DNA from: Rhodopseudomonas sp. BAL398 | Lineage (GTDB): Bacteria; Pseudomonadota; Alphaproteobacteria; Rhizobiales; Xanthobacteraceae | DNA length: 64,000 bases | Direction of reading: 5' to 3' | Assembly (NCBI RefSeq): GCF_033001325.1 | Contig: NZ_CP133111.1 | Location: 5,929,153-5,993,152, forward strand | Shown: one piece after another, positions 10,703-19,786 of the stretch | Layout: every line of letters begins with the position of its first letter | How positions within the stretch are numbered: position 1 is the stretch's first letter | The notes under the pieces: model-generated | The model's input: the letters and a program-made list of their open reading frames with translations, nothing else | Database searches by the model: none | Told to the model about the DNA's origin: nothing | Position numbers and translations under genes: made by a program

Positions 10703-11311
10703 TCACGCCGTCTCCGCGGCTTGCGCCAGCCAGGCCTGCACCCTTGCATCGGGGTCGTCGCTCTGGGTGACGTCGCTGACCACGGCGATCGAATCCGCGC
10801 CGGCCGCAAAAATTTCCGCCGCCTGTTCGAGCTTGATGCCGCCGATCGCCACCAGCGGGATGTTGCCGATGCGCTGTTTCCATTCGGTGATCTTCGCAAT
10901 GCCTTGCGGCGCGAAGCGCATCGATTTCAGCGTGGTGGGAAAGATCGGGCCGAGCGCTATGTAGTCCGGATTGGCGGCGAGCGCAGTGTCGAGTTCGGCG
11001 TCGTCATGGGTGGAGAGGCCGAGCGTCAGTCCGGCGCTGCGGATTTCCTGCAGGTCCGCGTCGGCCAGATCCTCCTGGCCGAGATGCAGATGTTTGGCGC
11101 CGGCAACGATCGCGGCGCGCCAATAATCGTTGATCACCAGCTTGATGTCGGTGCCTTTCACCGCCGCCAGCGCGTCGGTGACCAGTTGCAGCGCGGCGCC
11201 GTCCTCGAGGTCCTTGGCGCGCAATTGAATCGTCCCGACGCCGAGCGCGGCGAGGCGCTGCACCCAGGCGATGCTGTCGACGACCGGATAGAAGCGATCA
11301 GGATACGGCAT
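10703..11311 (-). CDS. thiE: Thiamin-phosphate synthase
   Basis: 202 residues, a TIM-barrel enzyme that couples hydroxymethylpyrimidine diphosphate with thiazole phosphate. Visible motifs: TIQLRAKDL near the N terminus, HLHLGQEDL in the middle, [13 protein letters not shown] for the pyrophosphate/thiazole site, and [11 protein letters not shown] for the phosphate loop. The start overlaps the thiG end by 14 bases, so the two are probably translationally coupled. Confidence 0.95.
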   Translation of the reverse strand: MPYPDRFYPVVDSIAWVQRLAALGVGTIQLRAKDLEDGAALQLVTDALAAVKGTDIKLVINDYWRAAIVAGAKHLHLGQEDLADADLQEIRSAGLTLGLSTHDDAELDTALAANPDYIALGPIFPTTLKSMRFAPQGIAKITEWKQRIGNIPLVAIGGIKLEQAAEIFAAGADSIAVVSDVTQSDDPDARVQAWLAQAAETA

Positions 11312-12080
11312 GCCAGAACGGTGTCCCGATGACTGGAGTGGAGGGAGAGGCGAAATCGCGGGCGTCCATCAGGCCCGCTTGATAGCCAATGCGGCCGGCG
11401 TCGACCGCCAGATTGAAGGCGCTCGCCATCGCCACCGGGTCTTCGGCCTTGGCGATCGCGGTGTTGAGCAGCACGGCGTCGAAGCCGAGCTCCATCGCCG
11501 CGGCGGCGTGGCTCGGCGCGCCGAGGCCGGCATCGACCACCAGCGTGATGTCGGGCAATCGGTCGCGCAGCAGTTTCAGCGCGTCGCGGTTGACGATGCC
11601 GCGCGCGCTGCCGATCGGCGCCGCCCAGGGCATCACCACCCGGCAGCCGGCATCGACCAGCCGCAACGCGACGCTCAGATCCTCGGTGCAATAGGGAAAC
11701 ACCTCGAAGCCGTCCTTGATCAGGATGGTGGCGGCCTCGACCAGACCGACGACGTCGGGCTGCAGCGTGTCATTGTCGGCGATCACTTCGAGCTTGATCC
11801 AGGAGGTGCCGAACAATTCGCGCGCCAGCTTCGCCGTGGTCACCGCGTCGCGGACGCCGCGGCAGCCGGCGGTGTTGGGCAGCACGGTGACGCCGAGCTC
11901 GCGGATCAGCGACCAGAACGCATCACCAGCCTTGCCGCCGGCGGCCTCGCGGCGCAGCGACACGGTGACGATCTGCGCGCCCGCGGCGCGGATCGCGTCC
12001 TGCATGATCGCCGGCGACGGATACAGCGCGCTGCCGATCAGCAGCCGCGAGGAAAATTCCTTGCCGTAGAGGTTTAGCAT
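11298..12080 (-). CDS. thiG: Thiazole synthase
   Basis: 260 residues, forming the thiazole ring from deoxyxylulose phosphate, dehydroglycine and ThiS-thiocarboxylate. The Schiff-base lysine is in [10 protein letters not shown]. Phosphate-binding glycines appear in [19 protein letters not shown]. The start MLNLYGKEF at 12080 is chosen because the longer in-frame sequence upstream is translated from a palindromic repeat and is proline/arginine-rich low-complexity protein, unlike ThiG. Glycine oxidase ThiO in the same operon would supply the imine. Confidence 0.95.
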   Translation of the reverse strand: MLNLYGKEFSSRLLIGSALYPSPAIMQDAIRAAGAQIVTVSLRREAAGGKAGDAFWSLIRELGVTVLPNTAGCRGVRDAVTTAKLARELFGTSWIKLEVIADNDTLQPDVVGLVEAATILIKDGFEVFPYCTEDLSVALRLVDAGCRVVMPWAAPIGSARGIVNRDALKLLRDRLPDITLVVDAGLGAPSHAAAAMELGFDAVLLNTAIAKAEDPVAMASAFNLAVDAGRIGYQAGLMDARDFASPSTPVIGTPFWHAVS

Positions 12081-12104
12081 CGGCCGATCTCCAAACACTG
12101 CGCG

Positions 12105-12210
12105 CTCCCTCCCCCCTTGCGGGGGAGGGTTGGGGAGGGGGGTGAGCAACAGGCACGGCGCTCGTGGCGCCTCCCACCCCCGACCCCTCCCCGCAAGGGG
12201 GAGGGCAGAA
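12105..12210. repeat. Inverted repeat between thiS and thiG
   Basis: Two arms of a C/G-rich palindrome face each other. CTCCCCCCTTGCGGGGGAGG lies near 12108-12127, and its counterpart CCTCCCCGCAAGGGGGAGG near 12186-12204, separated by a GTTGGGGAGGGGGGTG/CACCCCCGACCCC pair. It looks like a REP- or MITE-like element and splits the thi operon without breaking a gene. Confidence 0.65.
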
Positions 12211-12249
12211 GGCGGCGTTCGTGCCGTTGCGGTCGGCGGAAGTGCATCC

Positions 12250-12444
12250 TCAGCCTCCCTGCCGCGGCGTGATGATTTCGATCTCGTCGCCATGGCTAAT
12301 CTGCGTGGCGGCCCAGCGGCCGCGCGGCACCACGTCGAAATTCACCGCCACCGCGACGTGGCCGGCATAGTCGAGCTCCGCCAGCAGCGCGTCGACGCTG
12401 GCGGCGGTGACGTCGCGCGCTTCGCCGTTGACGGTCACACGCAT
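12250..12444 (-). CDS. thiS: Sulfur carrier protein ThiS
   Basis: 64 residues, ubiquitin-like fold, ending in the essential Gly-Gly (PRQGG) that is adenylated and thiocarboxylated to donate sulfur to ThiG. The core pattern [10 protein letters not shown]...[12 protein letters not shown]...GDEIEIITP matches the family. Its start overlaps the thiO end by 10 bases, consistent with coupled translation. The adenylating partner ThiF is not in the window. Confidence 0.93.
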   Translation of the reverse strand: MRVTVNGEARDVTAASVDALLAELDYAGHVAVAVNFDVVPRGRWAATQISHGDEIEIITPRQGG

Positions 12445-13517
12445 CGCATCACCTGATTGTCGATGACCCCGCGCTCGACATAGGCCAGGGTCATTTCGGC
12501 AAGCGCCGGCGCCAGCAGGAAACCGTGACGATACAGGCCGTTGACGGCGATCTTGCGGTTGCCGAGCGAAATCCGCGGCAGATGGTCGGGGAAGGCCGGG
12601 CGCAATCCGGCCCCGATCTCGACGATCTTGGCCTCGCCGAACGCCGGGTGCACCGCATAGGCGGCGCTGAGCAATTCCAGCGCCGAGCGCACGGTGACGA
12701 ATTCGTCCTCGCTCTCGATCGAGGTGGCACCGAGCATGAAGTGATGGTCCTCGCGCGGGATCACATAGAGCGGCCAGCGCGGATGCATCAGCCGCACCGG
12801 GCGCGACAGCGCCACCTCGGCGGTGTGGATCACCGCCATCTCGCCCTTGACGCCGCGCAGCTCCGGCGCGGTGTCGCGCGCGGCGAGGCCGCGGCAATCC
12901 ACCACCAGGCCGTCGATATCGGCGGGGTCCTGTTCGGACTCGAACAGGATGGTGCCGCCGGCCTCGATCAGCCGCTGGTGCAGCTTGGCCAGCACCAGCC
13001 GCGGCTCGACATGGCCTTCGTCGGGAAAGTACAGGCCTTCGCGGAACCGGCCTTCCAGCGCCGGCTCGAGCTCGGCGACGCCGTTGGCGTCGAGCCGCTG
13101 GTGGCCGGTGGTCATCTTGGCGAAGCGCTCGAAATCGGCGCGGTCGCGGGCATGCGCCACCACCAGCGAACCGTTGAACAGCGTGTCGGGAAATTCCTTG
13201 CGCCAGATGTCGAGCGAGCGCAGTCCCATGTGGCCGATCAGCGGCTCGGCGCCTTCGGCCTCGCAATAGGGCGCCAGCATGCCGCCGGCCCAATGGCTGG
13301 TGGCCTGGGTCATGGCCTCGTCGCCGCGCTCGTGCAGCGTGACGCTGCGGCCGGCGCGGGCCAGTAACAGCGCCTGCCAGGCCCCGGCAATGCCGGCGCC
13401 GATCACCGCGACCGGCGCGTCCTTGCGCAGATCGACAGGTTGGCCGCGCTGCGCGACGGTGGAGTCAAATAGCGACGATGCGGACGAAAGTCCGCCTGAA
13501 AGCGTGGTCTGGTACAT
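12435..13517 (-). CDS. thiO: Glycine oxidase ThiO
   Basis: 360 residues, FAD-dependent amine oxidase of the DadA family that makes dehydroglycine for the thiazole ring. The N-terminal dinucleotide fold is clear (VAVIGAGIAGAW), preceded by about 35 residues. The C-terminal FAD contact GLRPAFPDHLPRI and GLYRHGFLLAPA are also present. It is the first gene of the operon. Its ribosome site (AAGGGACAGGG) is the 3' end of the TPP riboswitch, so translation should drop when thiamin diphosphate is bound. Confidence 0.93.
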   Translation of the reverse strand: MYQTTLSGGLSSASSLFDSTVAQRGQPVDLRKDAPVAVIGAGIAGAWQALLLARAGRSVTLHERGDEAMTQATSHWAGGMLAPYCEAEGAEPLIGHMGLRSLDIWRKEFPDTLFNGSLVVAHARDRADFERFAKMTTGHQRLDANGVAELEPALEGRFREGLYFPDEGHVEPRLVLAKLHQRLIEAGGTILFESEQDPADIDGLVVDCRGLAARDTAPELRGVKGEMAVIHTAEVALSRPVRLMHPRWPLYVIPREDHHFMLGATSIESEDEFVTVRSALELLSAAYAVHPAFGEAKIVEIGAGLRPAFPDHLPRISLGNRKIAVNGLYRHGFLLAPALAEMTLAYVERGVIDNQVMRCV

Positions 13518-13521
13518 CCCT

Positions 13522-13650
13522 GTCCCTTCGCCGGCATAACCCGGATCAGGTTCAAAGGGTCACCGCGGTCTTGCTTTTCGAATATCCTTTTGGACACCAG
13601 GAAAGCGCGTTTGCGGTATCTCAGCTCCTCGTCGGAGCTCCCCTCGGAAC
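13522..13650 (-). promoter_or_regulatory. TPP riboswitch of the thi operon
   Basis: Read on the minus strand, the conserved 5' core GGGGAGCTCC...GCTGAGAT and the 3' core ACCCTTTGAACCTGATCCGG followed by GGCGAAGGGA are both intact. P1 can form between 13646-13650 and 13522-13526. The insert between the cores, about 45 bases, is an extended P3-type stem. The 3' strand overlaps the thiO ribosome site 5 bases from ATG, so control is most likely translational. Confidence 0.95.
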
Positions 13651-13656
13651 GAGAGC

Positions 13657-13684
13657 AATCTAGGCCGATGTGCCCCGGTGTCAA
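13657..13684 (-). promoter_or_regulatory. Sigma70-type promoter of the thi operon
   Basis: On the minus strand TTGACA (13679-13684) and TAGATT (13657-13662) are spaced by 16 bases. The expected start, 7 bases downstream at about 13650, coincides with the 5' end of the riboswitch. Confidence 0.75.
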
Positions 13685-14000
13685 TGCGGATTTGAGTGCG
13701 CGTGGCGCAACCCTGCTGCGCTGCATCGATAAGTATCAACATGCGCTCGACTTCGATCCTGGCACTGTCGGAAGCCGGCGATCACCGACGCGGAATCTTG
13801 CGCTCGGCGGAAGAAAAACATTTGGGGGGCGCCAAAGACCGGCGCTAAACGGCCGGCAGCTTTGCCCACAGACAGGAAAGCATCGATCTCAATTGTACTG
13901 ATCATGCCGATCGAGCGCGAGGCGAGCGGGCTGAATACAAGCTCGCGATGCGAAGGGATACGGTTACTAACGACAGGCCGTTCATCCGGCGTCGGCAGAG
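13685..14000. other. 316-bp stretch with no recognisable gene
   Basis: Between the thi promoter and the gntR end. No open frame with ribosome site and protein-like pattern was seen. Confidence 0.5.
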
Positions 14001-14696
14001 TTAGCTCACCAGATCGTGTCCGTGCGCTTCGACAAAGGCCGCGAGCCCGAGGGTGTGGTTGCGGGCGCATTTTTCGGCGAGCTCAGTGTCGCGTTGCTCC
14101 AGCGCTTCGATGATCTCCAGATGCTCGGGCAGCGAGATCACGATGCGGTCGATGCGGCTGATGGCGAGCTGGCGATAGCCACGCACATGCAGCAAGATGT
14201 CGTTAGTCATGCGGATCAGCACCGGAGATTCGCTGAGCGAGATCAGCGCCTGGTGGAAGGCGATGTTGGCCTTGGAATATTCCTCGATGTGATCCTGCGG
14301 CAGCCGGTCCGGTCCGAAGTCCTTGAAGAAATCGCGCAGCGCCGAAATGTCCTTCTTGCGCGCGGTGGTGGTGATCAACCGCGCCGCCATGCTCTCAAGC
14401 GCCGCCCAGGCGCGGATCATGTCGACGGTCTCGATCTTGGTCTTTCGCACCACCACGATGCCGCGGCGCGGCACGACCTTGACGAAGCCGCCCTGCTCCA
14501 GCATCGCGATCGCCTCGCGAATCGGCGTGCGGCTGACGCCGAGTTTCTCCGACAGCGCGCGCTCGTCGAGCATTGTCGGCGAGGACGTGGCATAAATGTC
14601 CATCTTCAGAATCGCTTCTTTCAAGGCGTCGTAGGCCTTGTTCTTGAAGCTGGTCTCGGGCGCTAACCGAGCGACCGCGAAATCTGGCTCAGCCAT
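14001..14696 (-). CDS. GntR-family transcriptional regulator (FadR/FCD subfamily)
   Basis: 231 residues. The winged helix (residues about 15-85) contains LDERALSEKLGVSRTPIREAI, the classic GntR recognition region, and the wing VVPRRGIVVV. A helical FCD ligand domain follows, with probable metal/ligand residues in NIAFHQAL and the C-terminal HTLGLAAFVEAHG. Such proteins repress catabolic genes until an organic acid binds. No structural gene abuts it. Two matching palindromes upstream (14778-14796, 14877-14895) suggest autoregulation. The true effector is unknown. Confidence 0.88.
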   Translation of the reverse strand: MAEPDFAVARLAPETSFKNKAYDALKEAILKMDIYATSSPTMLDERALSEKLGVSRTPIREAIAMLEQGGFVKVVPRRGIVVVRKTKIETVDMIRAWAALESMAARLITTTARKKDISALRDFFKDFGPDRLPQDHIEEYSKANIAFHQALISLSESPVLIRMTNDILLHVRGYRQLAISRIDRIVISLPEHLEIIEALEQRDTELAEKCARNHTLGLAAFVEAHGHDLVS

Positions 14697-14777
14697 CGTT
14701 GTTGGCGCTTTCGATTTGTTCCCGACCTCATCTCATCTCCACCTTGAGGATGACAGAACAATCTGGGATTAATTAAT

Positions 14778-14796
14778 TTGGCATGCCAGATGCCAA
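14778..14796. promoter_or_regulatory. Operator-like palindrome, site 1
   Basis: Inverted repeat TTGGCAT-N5-ATGCCAA (19 bp), 82 bases upstream of the gntR start. It shares its half-sites with site 2 and fits the TGG...CCA style of GntR/FCD operators. Confidence 0.6.
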
Positions 14797-14876
14797 CGTG
14801 TCAAGCGATCTAGTTTCTGCGGAAGTCCAATGTTGGCGGAACTTTCAATCCAGCACCGGCCCTCCACGTCGGAGTT

Positions 14877-14895
14877 CTGGCATATTAAATGCCAG
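14877..14895. promoter_or_regulatory. Operator-like palindrome, site 2
   Basis: Perfect inverted repeat CTGGCAT-N5-ATGCCAG (19 bp), centred 99 bases from site 1, a distance that would allow looping between two bound dimers. Confidence 0.55.
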
Positions 14896-15360
14896 GCGAT
14901 GGCGCGCGGACCAACCCGTCGCTATGACCAAATCAGCAGATCTGCTGCGGCACGTGATTTACCCTATGACGTAAGACGGGTTTGTGGCGCAAATTCAATC
15001 ACAAAGGGTCCCGATTGCGTTCCCTCGCGGACCAGACCTGCCCATGCGGTATATAGGAACCTCCGTCAGGCGCGAGCCGTCCTTCGTCGCTTGCTGATCG
15101 GCAAAAGCGGCTATTGGCCCCTGTCAACGCCGCTGCAAGATTGGTCCAAGGCTGCCTGCAGGGGGCAAATGCTGGCGCGCATGAGCCCACGAGGTCGGGC
15201 AGGATGAAGTGGGACAGCGTATTCCACCAAGCTATGTTGATATTCGTCGAATCAGCATTTGGATAAGGCCGGAAAACCCGAAGAAAAGCGGCTAAATAGG
15301 GCGGCGGCCAGGGCGGCCCCCACCGGTTTAAAGACGGGTTCGTGGCCCTGAGGCGCGGCG
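14896..15360. other. 465-bp stretch with no recognisable gene
   Basis: Lies between the second operator-like site and the end of the OpuC-type fusion gene. Short frames on both strands lack convincing ribosome sites or protein patterns. No terminator with a T-run was found. Confidence 0.45.
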
Positions 15361-16938
15361 CTATTTCGCGGCGGCGGCGGCGCCCGTTTCATGTTGCCGC
15401 ACCTGGCGGTCGAGCCAGTGGGCGGCGGCGTGCGGGGTGAGGGCGGCGTTGGGCCGGTCGACCATGAAATTGGCCTTGCGCATCATCTCGACGGATATAT
15501 TGCCGATCAAAGGCTTGAGTGCGGCCGTCAGTTCGTCGTCGTTCGCCCGGCCGGGCGCGATCATGACGATTGCGTCATAGGGTGGAATCTTCGCTTTGGG
15601 ATCGTCGAGCACCAGCAGCTTGTCGGCTTCGATGCGGCCATCGCTGGAAAAGGCGGAGATCACGTCGACTTCGCCGGTCACCACCGCGCGATACATGAAG
15701 GTCGACTGAAATTCGCGGCTGCTGGCGAATTTCAGGCCGTAGCCGTCGCGCAGCGCGCGCCATTCCGGCCGCGCCAGAAATTCGAAATCGATGCCGAGGC
15801 TGAGTTGCGGTGCGTACCGCGCCAGATCGGCGATCGAGGTGATGCCCATCGATTTGGCGCGATCGCGCCGCATCGCCATCGCATAGGCGTTTTCGAATCC
15901 GAGGCTGCCGACGACCGTCACGCCATATTCGCGCTTCAGCCATTTGGTGATTTCCTGGAGCATCACCTCGCGCGGCGGCTGATCTTTCCGGCCCATGACA
16001 TTGGTCCAGATCGTTCCGGTGTAGTCGACATAGACGTCGATGTCGTTCTCGCTCAGCGCGCGAAAGATCACCGCGGAGCCAAGCCCGCTGTGCTGCATCA
16101 CCGTGCTGCCGCGTGCCTCGAGCCGCTGGCCGATCAAGGATGCGAGGATATATTGCTCGGAAAAGCTCTTGGCGCCGATCGTGTAGTCGGGCTTCGCCGT
16201 GCTCATGGTGGCGGCGCCGGCCAGTCCGATTCCCAGCAGCAATCCGGTGGCGCCCGCGACGATGCGCCAGCGCCGGCGCGTCGCGACGCCGCTTTCGATC
16301 AGGCCCAGCAATTGGTCGACAGTCAGCGCCAGCGCGGCCGATACGCCGCAGCCGAACAGCACGCGGACCCAGTTCTCGGTCTGCAGACCGGAGAAGATGT
16401 AGTTGCCGAGGCTGGTCTGGCCGACCGGGGTGGCCAGCGTCGCGGTGCCGATCACCCAGACCGCGGCGGTGCGGATGCCCGCCATCATCACCGGCGCGAT
16501 CAGCGGCAATTCCACGCGGATCAAGCGCTGCGAGCTGGTCATGCCGACGCCGCGCGCCGCCTCGACAAGCGCCGGGTCGAGCTGGGCTATTCCGGTGACA
16601 ATATTGCGGGTGATCGGCAACATCGAATATAGCGTGAGCGCGATCAAAGCGGGCAGAAAGCCGAACGCGGAAAAGCCCCGGCCGAACAGGGTTTCGGACA
16701 GTGCCGCCAGCGCCAGCAGCAACGGATAGAACAGCGCCATCAGGGCCAGTCCGGGAACGGTCTGAACCAGGCTGACGAAGGTCAGCGCGAACCAGCGCAG
16801 GCGGGCGTTGCGGCTCGCGCCCAAGGCGAGCGGAAAGCTGATGGCGAATCCGAGTCCGAGCGAGGCCGCGCTCAACAGAACATGATGTCCGAGATAGTCC
16901 GGCAGTACGCGAAGCGCGTTGGTCAGCGTGTCGTCCAT
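15361..16938 (-). CDS. ABC transporter permease fused to substrate-binding domain (OpuC/EgtU type)
   Basis: 525 residues. Residues about 1-230 form a membrane permease with the EAA-type loop (LVEAARGVGMTSSQRLIRVELPL). The final helix about residues 220-245 leads directly into a binding domain (about 250-510) starting YTIGAKSFSEQYILASLIG, the fold of choline/betaine-type OsmF/OpuCC proteins. Such fusions place the binding domain in the periplasm. Substrate could be glycine betaine, choline, carnitine or, as in the related EgtU system, ergothioneine; the sequence does not decide. It follows the ATPase gene by 2 bases. Confidence 0.88.
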   Translation of the reverse strand: MDDTLTNALRVLPDYLGHHVLLSAASLGLGFAISFPLALGASRNARLRWFALTFVSLVQTVPGLALMALFYPLLLALAALSETLFGRGFSAFGFLPALIALTLYSMLPITRNIVTGIAQLDPALVEAARGVGMTSSQRLIRVELPLIAPVMMAGIRTAAVWVIGTATLATPVGQTSLGNYIFSGLQTENWVRVLFGCGVSAALALTVDQLLGLIESGVATRRRWRIVAGATGLLLGIGLAGAATMSTAKPDYTIGAKSFSEQYILASLIGQRLEARGSTVMQHSGLGSAVIFRALSENDIDVYVDYTGTIWTNVMGRKDQPPREVMLQEITKWLKREYGVTVVGSLGFENAYAMAMRRDRAKSMGITSIADLARYAPQLSLGIDFEFLARPEWRALRDGYGLKFASSREFQSTFMYRAVVTGEVDVISAFSSDGRIEADKLLVLDDPKAKIPPYDAIVMIAPGRANDDELTAALKPLIGNISVEMMRKANFMVDRPNAALTPHAAAHWLDRQVRQHETGAAAAAK

Positions 16939-16940
16939 TG

Positions 16941-17762
16941 CTAGTGCCCGCGATCCGGTTCGTCGGCCAGAAGCAGCCGCACGCGCTCGGCTTGTCGCGC
17001 CGGCATGTCCATGAGTGTTCGCACGTCGTCGTCCGGAGGATTGCTGAGCAACGCATGCGGCGTGCCGTCGGCGACGATGGCGCCATCGCGCACCACGACG
17101 ATTCGATCGGCCAGCAAAATGGCCTCCAAGACGTCATGGGTCACCATCAGGCTGGTCAATCCGAGAACGTCGTGAAGCCGTCGATAGGCGATGCCGATGG
17201 TGTCGCGGGTGATCGGATCGAGCGCGCCGAACGGCTCGTCCATCAGCATGATGCCTGGACGCGCAGCAAGCGCGCGGGCGACGCCGACCCGTTGCCGCTG
17301 ACCGCCGGACAGAGCGTCGGGCATGCGCTGTCCGAAATCCGCCGGCAACTCCACGAGGTCGAGCAGCTCCGTCACACGCGCGGCGATGTCGGCGCGATTC
17401 CATTTCAGCAGGCTGGGGGTGATGCCGATATTTTCGGCCACCGTCATGTGCGGGAAAAGACCGATGCCCTGGAAGACGTAGCCGATGCGGCGACGTAACT
17501 CATGGGCGGGCAGGTCACCGGTGCTTAGCCCCTCCACGGTCACCGTTCCGCTCTCGGGCTCGATCAGCCGGTTAATGGTCTTGAGCAGCGTCGTCTTGCC
17601 GGATCCCGACCCACCGACGACGGCGACGAAACTTCCGGCGGAGACATTGAGGTTGATGTCACGAATGGCGTATCGCTGACCGTTGTCAAACAGCTTCGAT
17701 ACGTCGCGGAGCGCAATGATCGGAGCCGCGTCGCCAGCAAGCGACGCGGCGTCGGCCGACAT
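16941..17762 (-). CDS. ABC transporter ATP-binding protein (OpuCA/ProV-like)
   Basis: 273 residues. Walker A GGSGSGKTTL, Q-loop RRIGYVFQGIGLFP, signature LSGGQRQRVGVARAL, Walker B GIMLMDEPFGALD and the switch histidine in LMVTHDVLEA are all present. The chain is a bare nucleotide-binding domain; the CBS repeats found at the end of many OpuCA proteins are missing, so osmotic sensing by CBS is unlikely. ATG 17762 is chosen over an in-frame TTG at 17768 for its GGAAG at 7 bases. The gene begins 2 bases after the methyltransferase stop. Confidence 0.9.
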   Translation of the reverse strand: MSADAASLAGDAAPIIALRDVSKLFDNGQRYAIRDINLNVSAGSFVAVVGGSGSGKTTLLKTINRLIEPESGTVTVEGLSTGDLPAHELRRRIGYVFQGIGLFPHMTVAENIGITPSLLKWNRADIAARVTELLDLVELPADFGQRMPDALSGGQRQRVGVARALAARPGIMLMDEPFGALDPITRDTIGIAYRRLHDVLGLTSLMVTHDVLEAILLADRIVVVRDGAIVADGTPHALLSNPPDDDVRTLMDMPARQAERVRLLLADEPDRGH

Positions 17763-17764
17763 CC

Positions 17765-18733
17765 TCAAGCTTCCATCGCGGTGCGTTGGCTACCTTGTTG
17801 CTCGACGCGAACGTAGCGCGCGCCGAACGAACTGAATCGCCCGCTGGCCACGGAGACGATCTCGTCGAGCGGCATCGCCTTGGCATCCGCCGCGGGACGC
17901 GACAAGAACAGCTCGGCTTGAAACAGGCCGTCGGCCTCGACCCCATTGGTATCGATGCCGCGCTTCGCCAAAGCCGCGAGGGTGCGTTCGAACTCTTCCG
18001 CATCGCGGAAGCGGCGCTGCACGAATGTCGTTCCGGCCAGCTTCTCGGTCACCATGCCGCGTTCGTTGAAGGCCTTGATGAAGCCGTCATAGGGAAACAT
18101 GCGCAACACAAAAGAAATGATCCAGGGCTCGCCGGGAATCGAGTCGAGCAGGCTTCGATAGGTGCGATCGGTCACGTAACCGACGCTGCCCGTGGAGAGA
18201 AGAACGTTTGCCGGCGCAATCACCGCGGCATCTTGCTTCGACAGTTTGTTGGCCTCGAGATTAACCGCGATTCCGCCGCTGTGAAGCCCAACCTCGTTGG
18301 CATAGCGGATCGCGCGTTCGGAGATGTCGACGCCGATGAATTTTGCCAGACCGATATCCGGCCAGCTTGCGAAGAAGCTGCGGTCGAGGCGCATCATCTC
18401 TTCCGGCGGCACTTCCATCATTTCGCGCCGGGCATAACGCTGCATCAAGCTGGCAAAATTAACGGGAAAGCGATGCACCGCTGCGTTGATGCCATAGGAA
18501 CAGCCGATGTCGAGAACGTTTGTTGCATCGCCGCGCATCGCCGCTCTGGCCGCAAGGATCTGGCGGATCACCGGTTCTGCGACATCAGGAATCATATAAT
18601 CAAGCGCACCCAGAACCGAGAAATACGCCCTCGGATCGCTCTCCAAATAAATGTCGTCGAAAACCGCTTTGTTTTCGTTGATGCGATTGATGACGGATTT
18701 GCTCTGGTCTTGGTGTGCGATTTCGATATTCAA
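17765..18733 (-). CDS. Class I SAM-dependent methyltransferase
   Basis: 322 residues with a Rossmann-type methyltransferase fold. Motif I is VLDIGCSYGINAAV (about residues 76-89), and the acidic motif II is in FIGVDISERAIRYA. The start is a TTG codon at 18733 with AAGGA 7 bases upstream. It is the first gene of an apparent three-gene operon with the OpuC/EgtU-type transporter (2-base gaps), which suggests that its product or substrate is a methylated compound taken up by that transporter. No close functional family is recognised. Confidence 0.72.
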   Translation of the reverse strand: MNIEIAHQDQSKSVINRINENKAVFDDIYLESDPRAYFSVLGALDYMIPDVAEPVIRQILAARAAMRGDATNVLDIGCSYGINAAVHRFPVNFASLMQRYARREMMEVPPEEMMRLDRSFFASWPDIGLAKFIGVDISERAIRYANEVGLHSGGIAVNLEANKLSKQDAAVIAPANVLLSTGSVGYVTDRTYRSLLDSIPGEPWIISFVLRMFPYDGFIKAFNERGMVTEKLAGTTFVQRRFRDAEEFERTLAALAKRGIDTNGVEADGLFQAELFLSRPAADAKAMPLDEIVSVASGRFSSFGARYVRVEQQGSQRTAMEA

Positions 18734-19120
18734 AATGGATTCCTTGCCGTGTGGTATTTGCAGGCCATCTGTGACGGCGATGATGTGATGGCCGCCTTAT
18801 AGGCCCATTTGCTCGATCCCGCAACGTGGCAGAGGTTCTCGGTGAATGTTGTCGACTTTGAAACGTTTGCACCGTGTTGAAATTGGCTGCGCCGCTGCGT
18901 GCTCTCTCGGAAGCGAGTCGCGCCGAGTGGTTAGTTCATAGTCTCAGGCTGGTCGGTCAAACCGTGAACTAATCGCCGATGTCTTCGCGCGGCAGAGATG
19001 CGTGGCGCTTGAGTTCGCATTGAGCAAAGCGATTTCCCAAGGATGGATTTCGGCTGTCGAGCAATGCGCCTTCTCGATGAGAAGGGAGAAGGGCATCGCG
19101 ACCAAGTGAGCCCATTCGAC
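18734..19120. other. 387-bp stretch without a recognisable gene
   Basis: Contains the promoter region of the methyltransferase-transporter operon. No palindrome, riboswitch core or convincing small gene was seen. Confidence 0.45.
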
Positions 19121-19387
19121 CTAATGACAAGGGTGCGGTCGGCCGTCTTGGCCGCGATAGGCGGCGGCGCCTTGCTTGCAGCGCCGGCTGAGCGGTCCGT
19201 CATAATAGGAGAAAACGGCGTCGGGCCAGACCGGAGGGCCGTAATTGTGCAAGTAAAGCGAGGGGTCATAATAGCGATGATGGCCGCGATGGTGCGCGCC
19301 AGAGGCGTGCTTGGTTCGGGCCAAGGCGGGCGCGGTGATCGCCGCTGACAGCATTGCCACTGCCGTCAAGAGCTTGATGATCTTCAT
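19121..19387 (-). CDS. Small secreted protein, unknown function
   Basis: 88 residues. It has a signal peptide (MKIIKLLTAVAMLSAA, cleavage after ALA) followed by a short His/Tyr-rich mature chain (HHRGHHRYYDPSLYLHNYG) that ends in Cys-rich CKQGAAAY...HPCH. AGGAG lies 8 bases before ATG 19387. The His cluster could bind metal, but that is a guess from composition only. Similar small periplasmic proteins are common in this bacterial family. Confidence 0.6.
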   Translation of the reverse strand: MKIIKLLTAVAMLSAAITAPALARTKHASGAHHRGHHRYYDPSLYLHNYGPPVWPDAVFSYYDGPLSRRCKQGAAAYRGQDGRPHPCH

Positions 19388-19786
19388 CCCCGGGTCTCCT
19401 GCTGATGCCGGCCATCTGCCGATGGCAGATCACAAAATAGCCGGCCGGGCCCAAATTGACGAGATTGGATTCGCCACTGCGGCGTCGGGGACCAGTTCTT
19501 GGGCTTGAAACGACATCTTACTATAGCGACGTCATATTGGGCGGCATCGGCCGATATCGGCAACAGGGCTGCCACATGGCGGTCCGCTCGCCCCCGTGAT
19601 GTCGGTATTTGCCGAGCGTGCCAATCGGTGCGTATCGCTGCGATCGGCTGCTGATAAGAGCCGTTTTCCAGCAATTTCACGACATCGCGATCGGTGTTCC
19701 GCCGCCTTCGCGCCATTTGCTGGCCGGATTTGATTGCTTTGCGCGCCCCAACTGACTAAAAGCCCTCATCTGGTAGGAGTAAGACG
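19388..19786. other. 399-bp stretch without a recognisable gene
   Basis: Separates two divergent small genes. No recognisable gene, repeat or regulatory core beyond the ribosome sites of the flanking genes. Confidence 0.45.

Noticed and set aside
12081..12293. Longer thiG start upstream of 12080
   Set aside because: The extra protein is low-complexity sequence translated from a palindromic repeat. ThiG families begin at MLNLYG.
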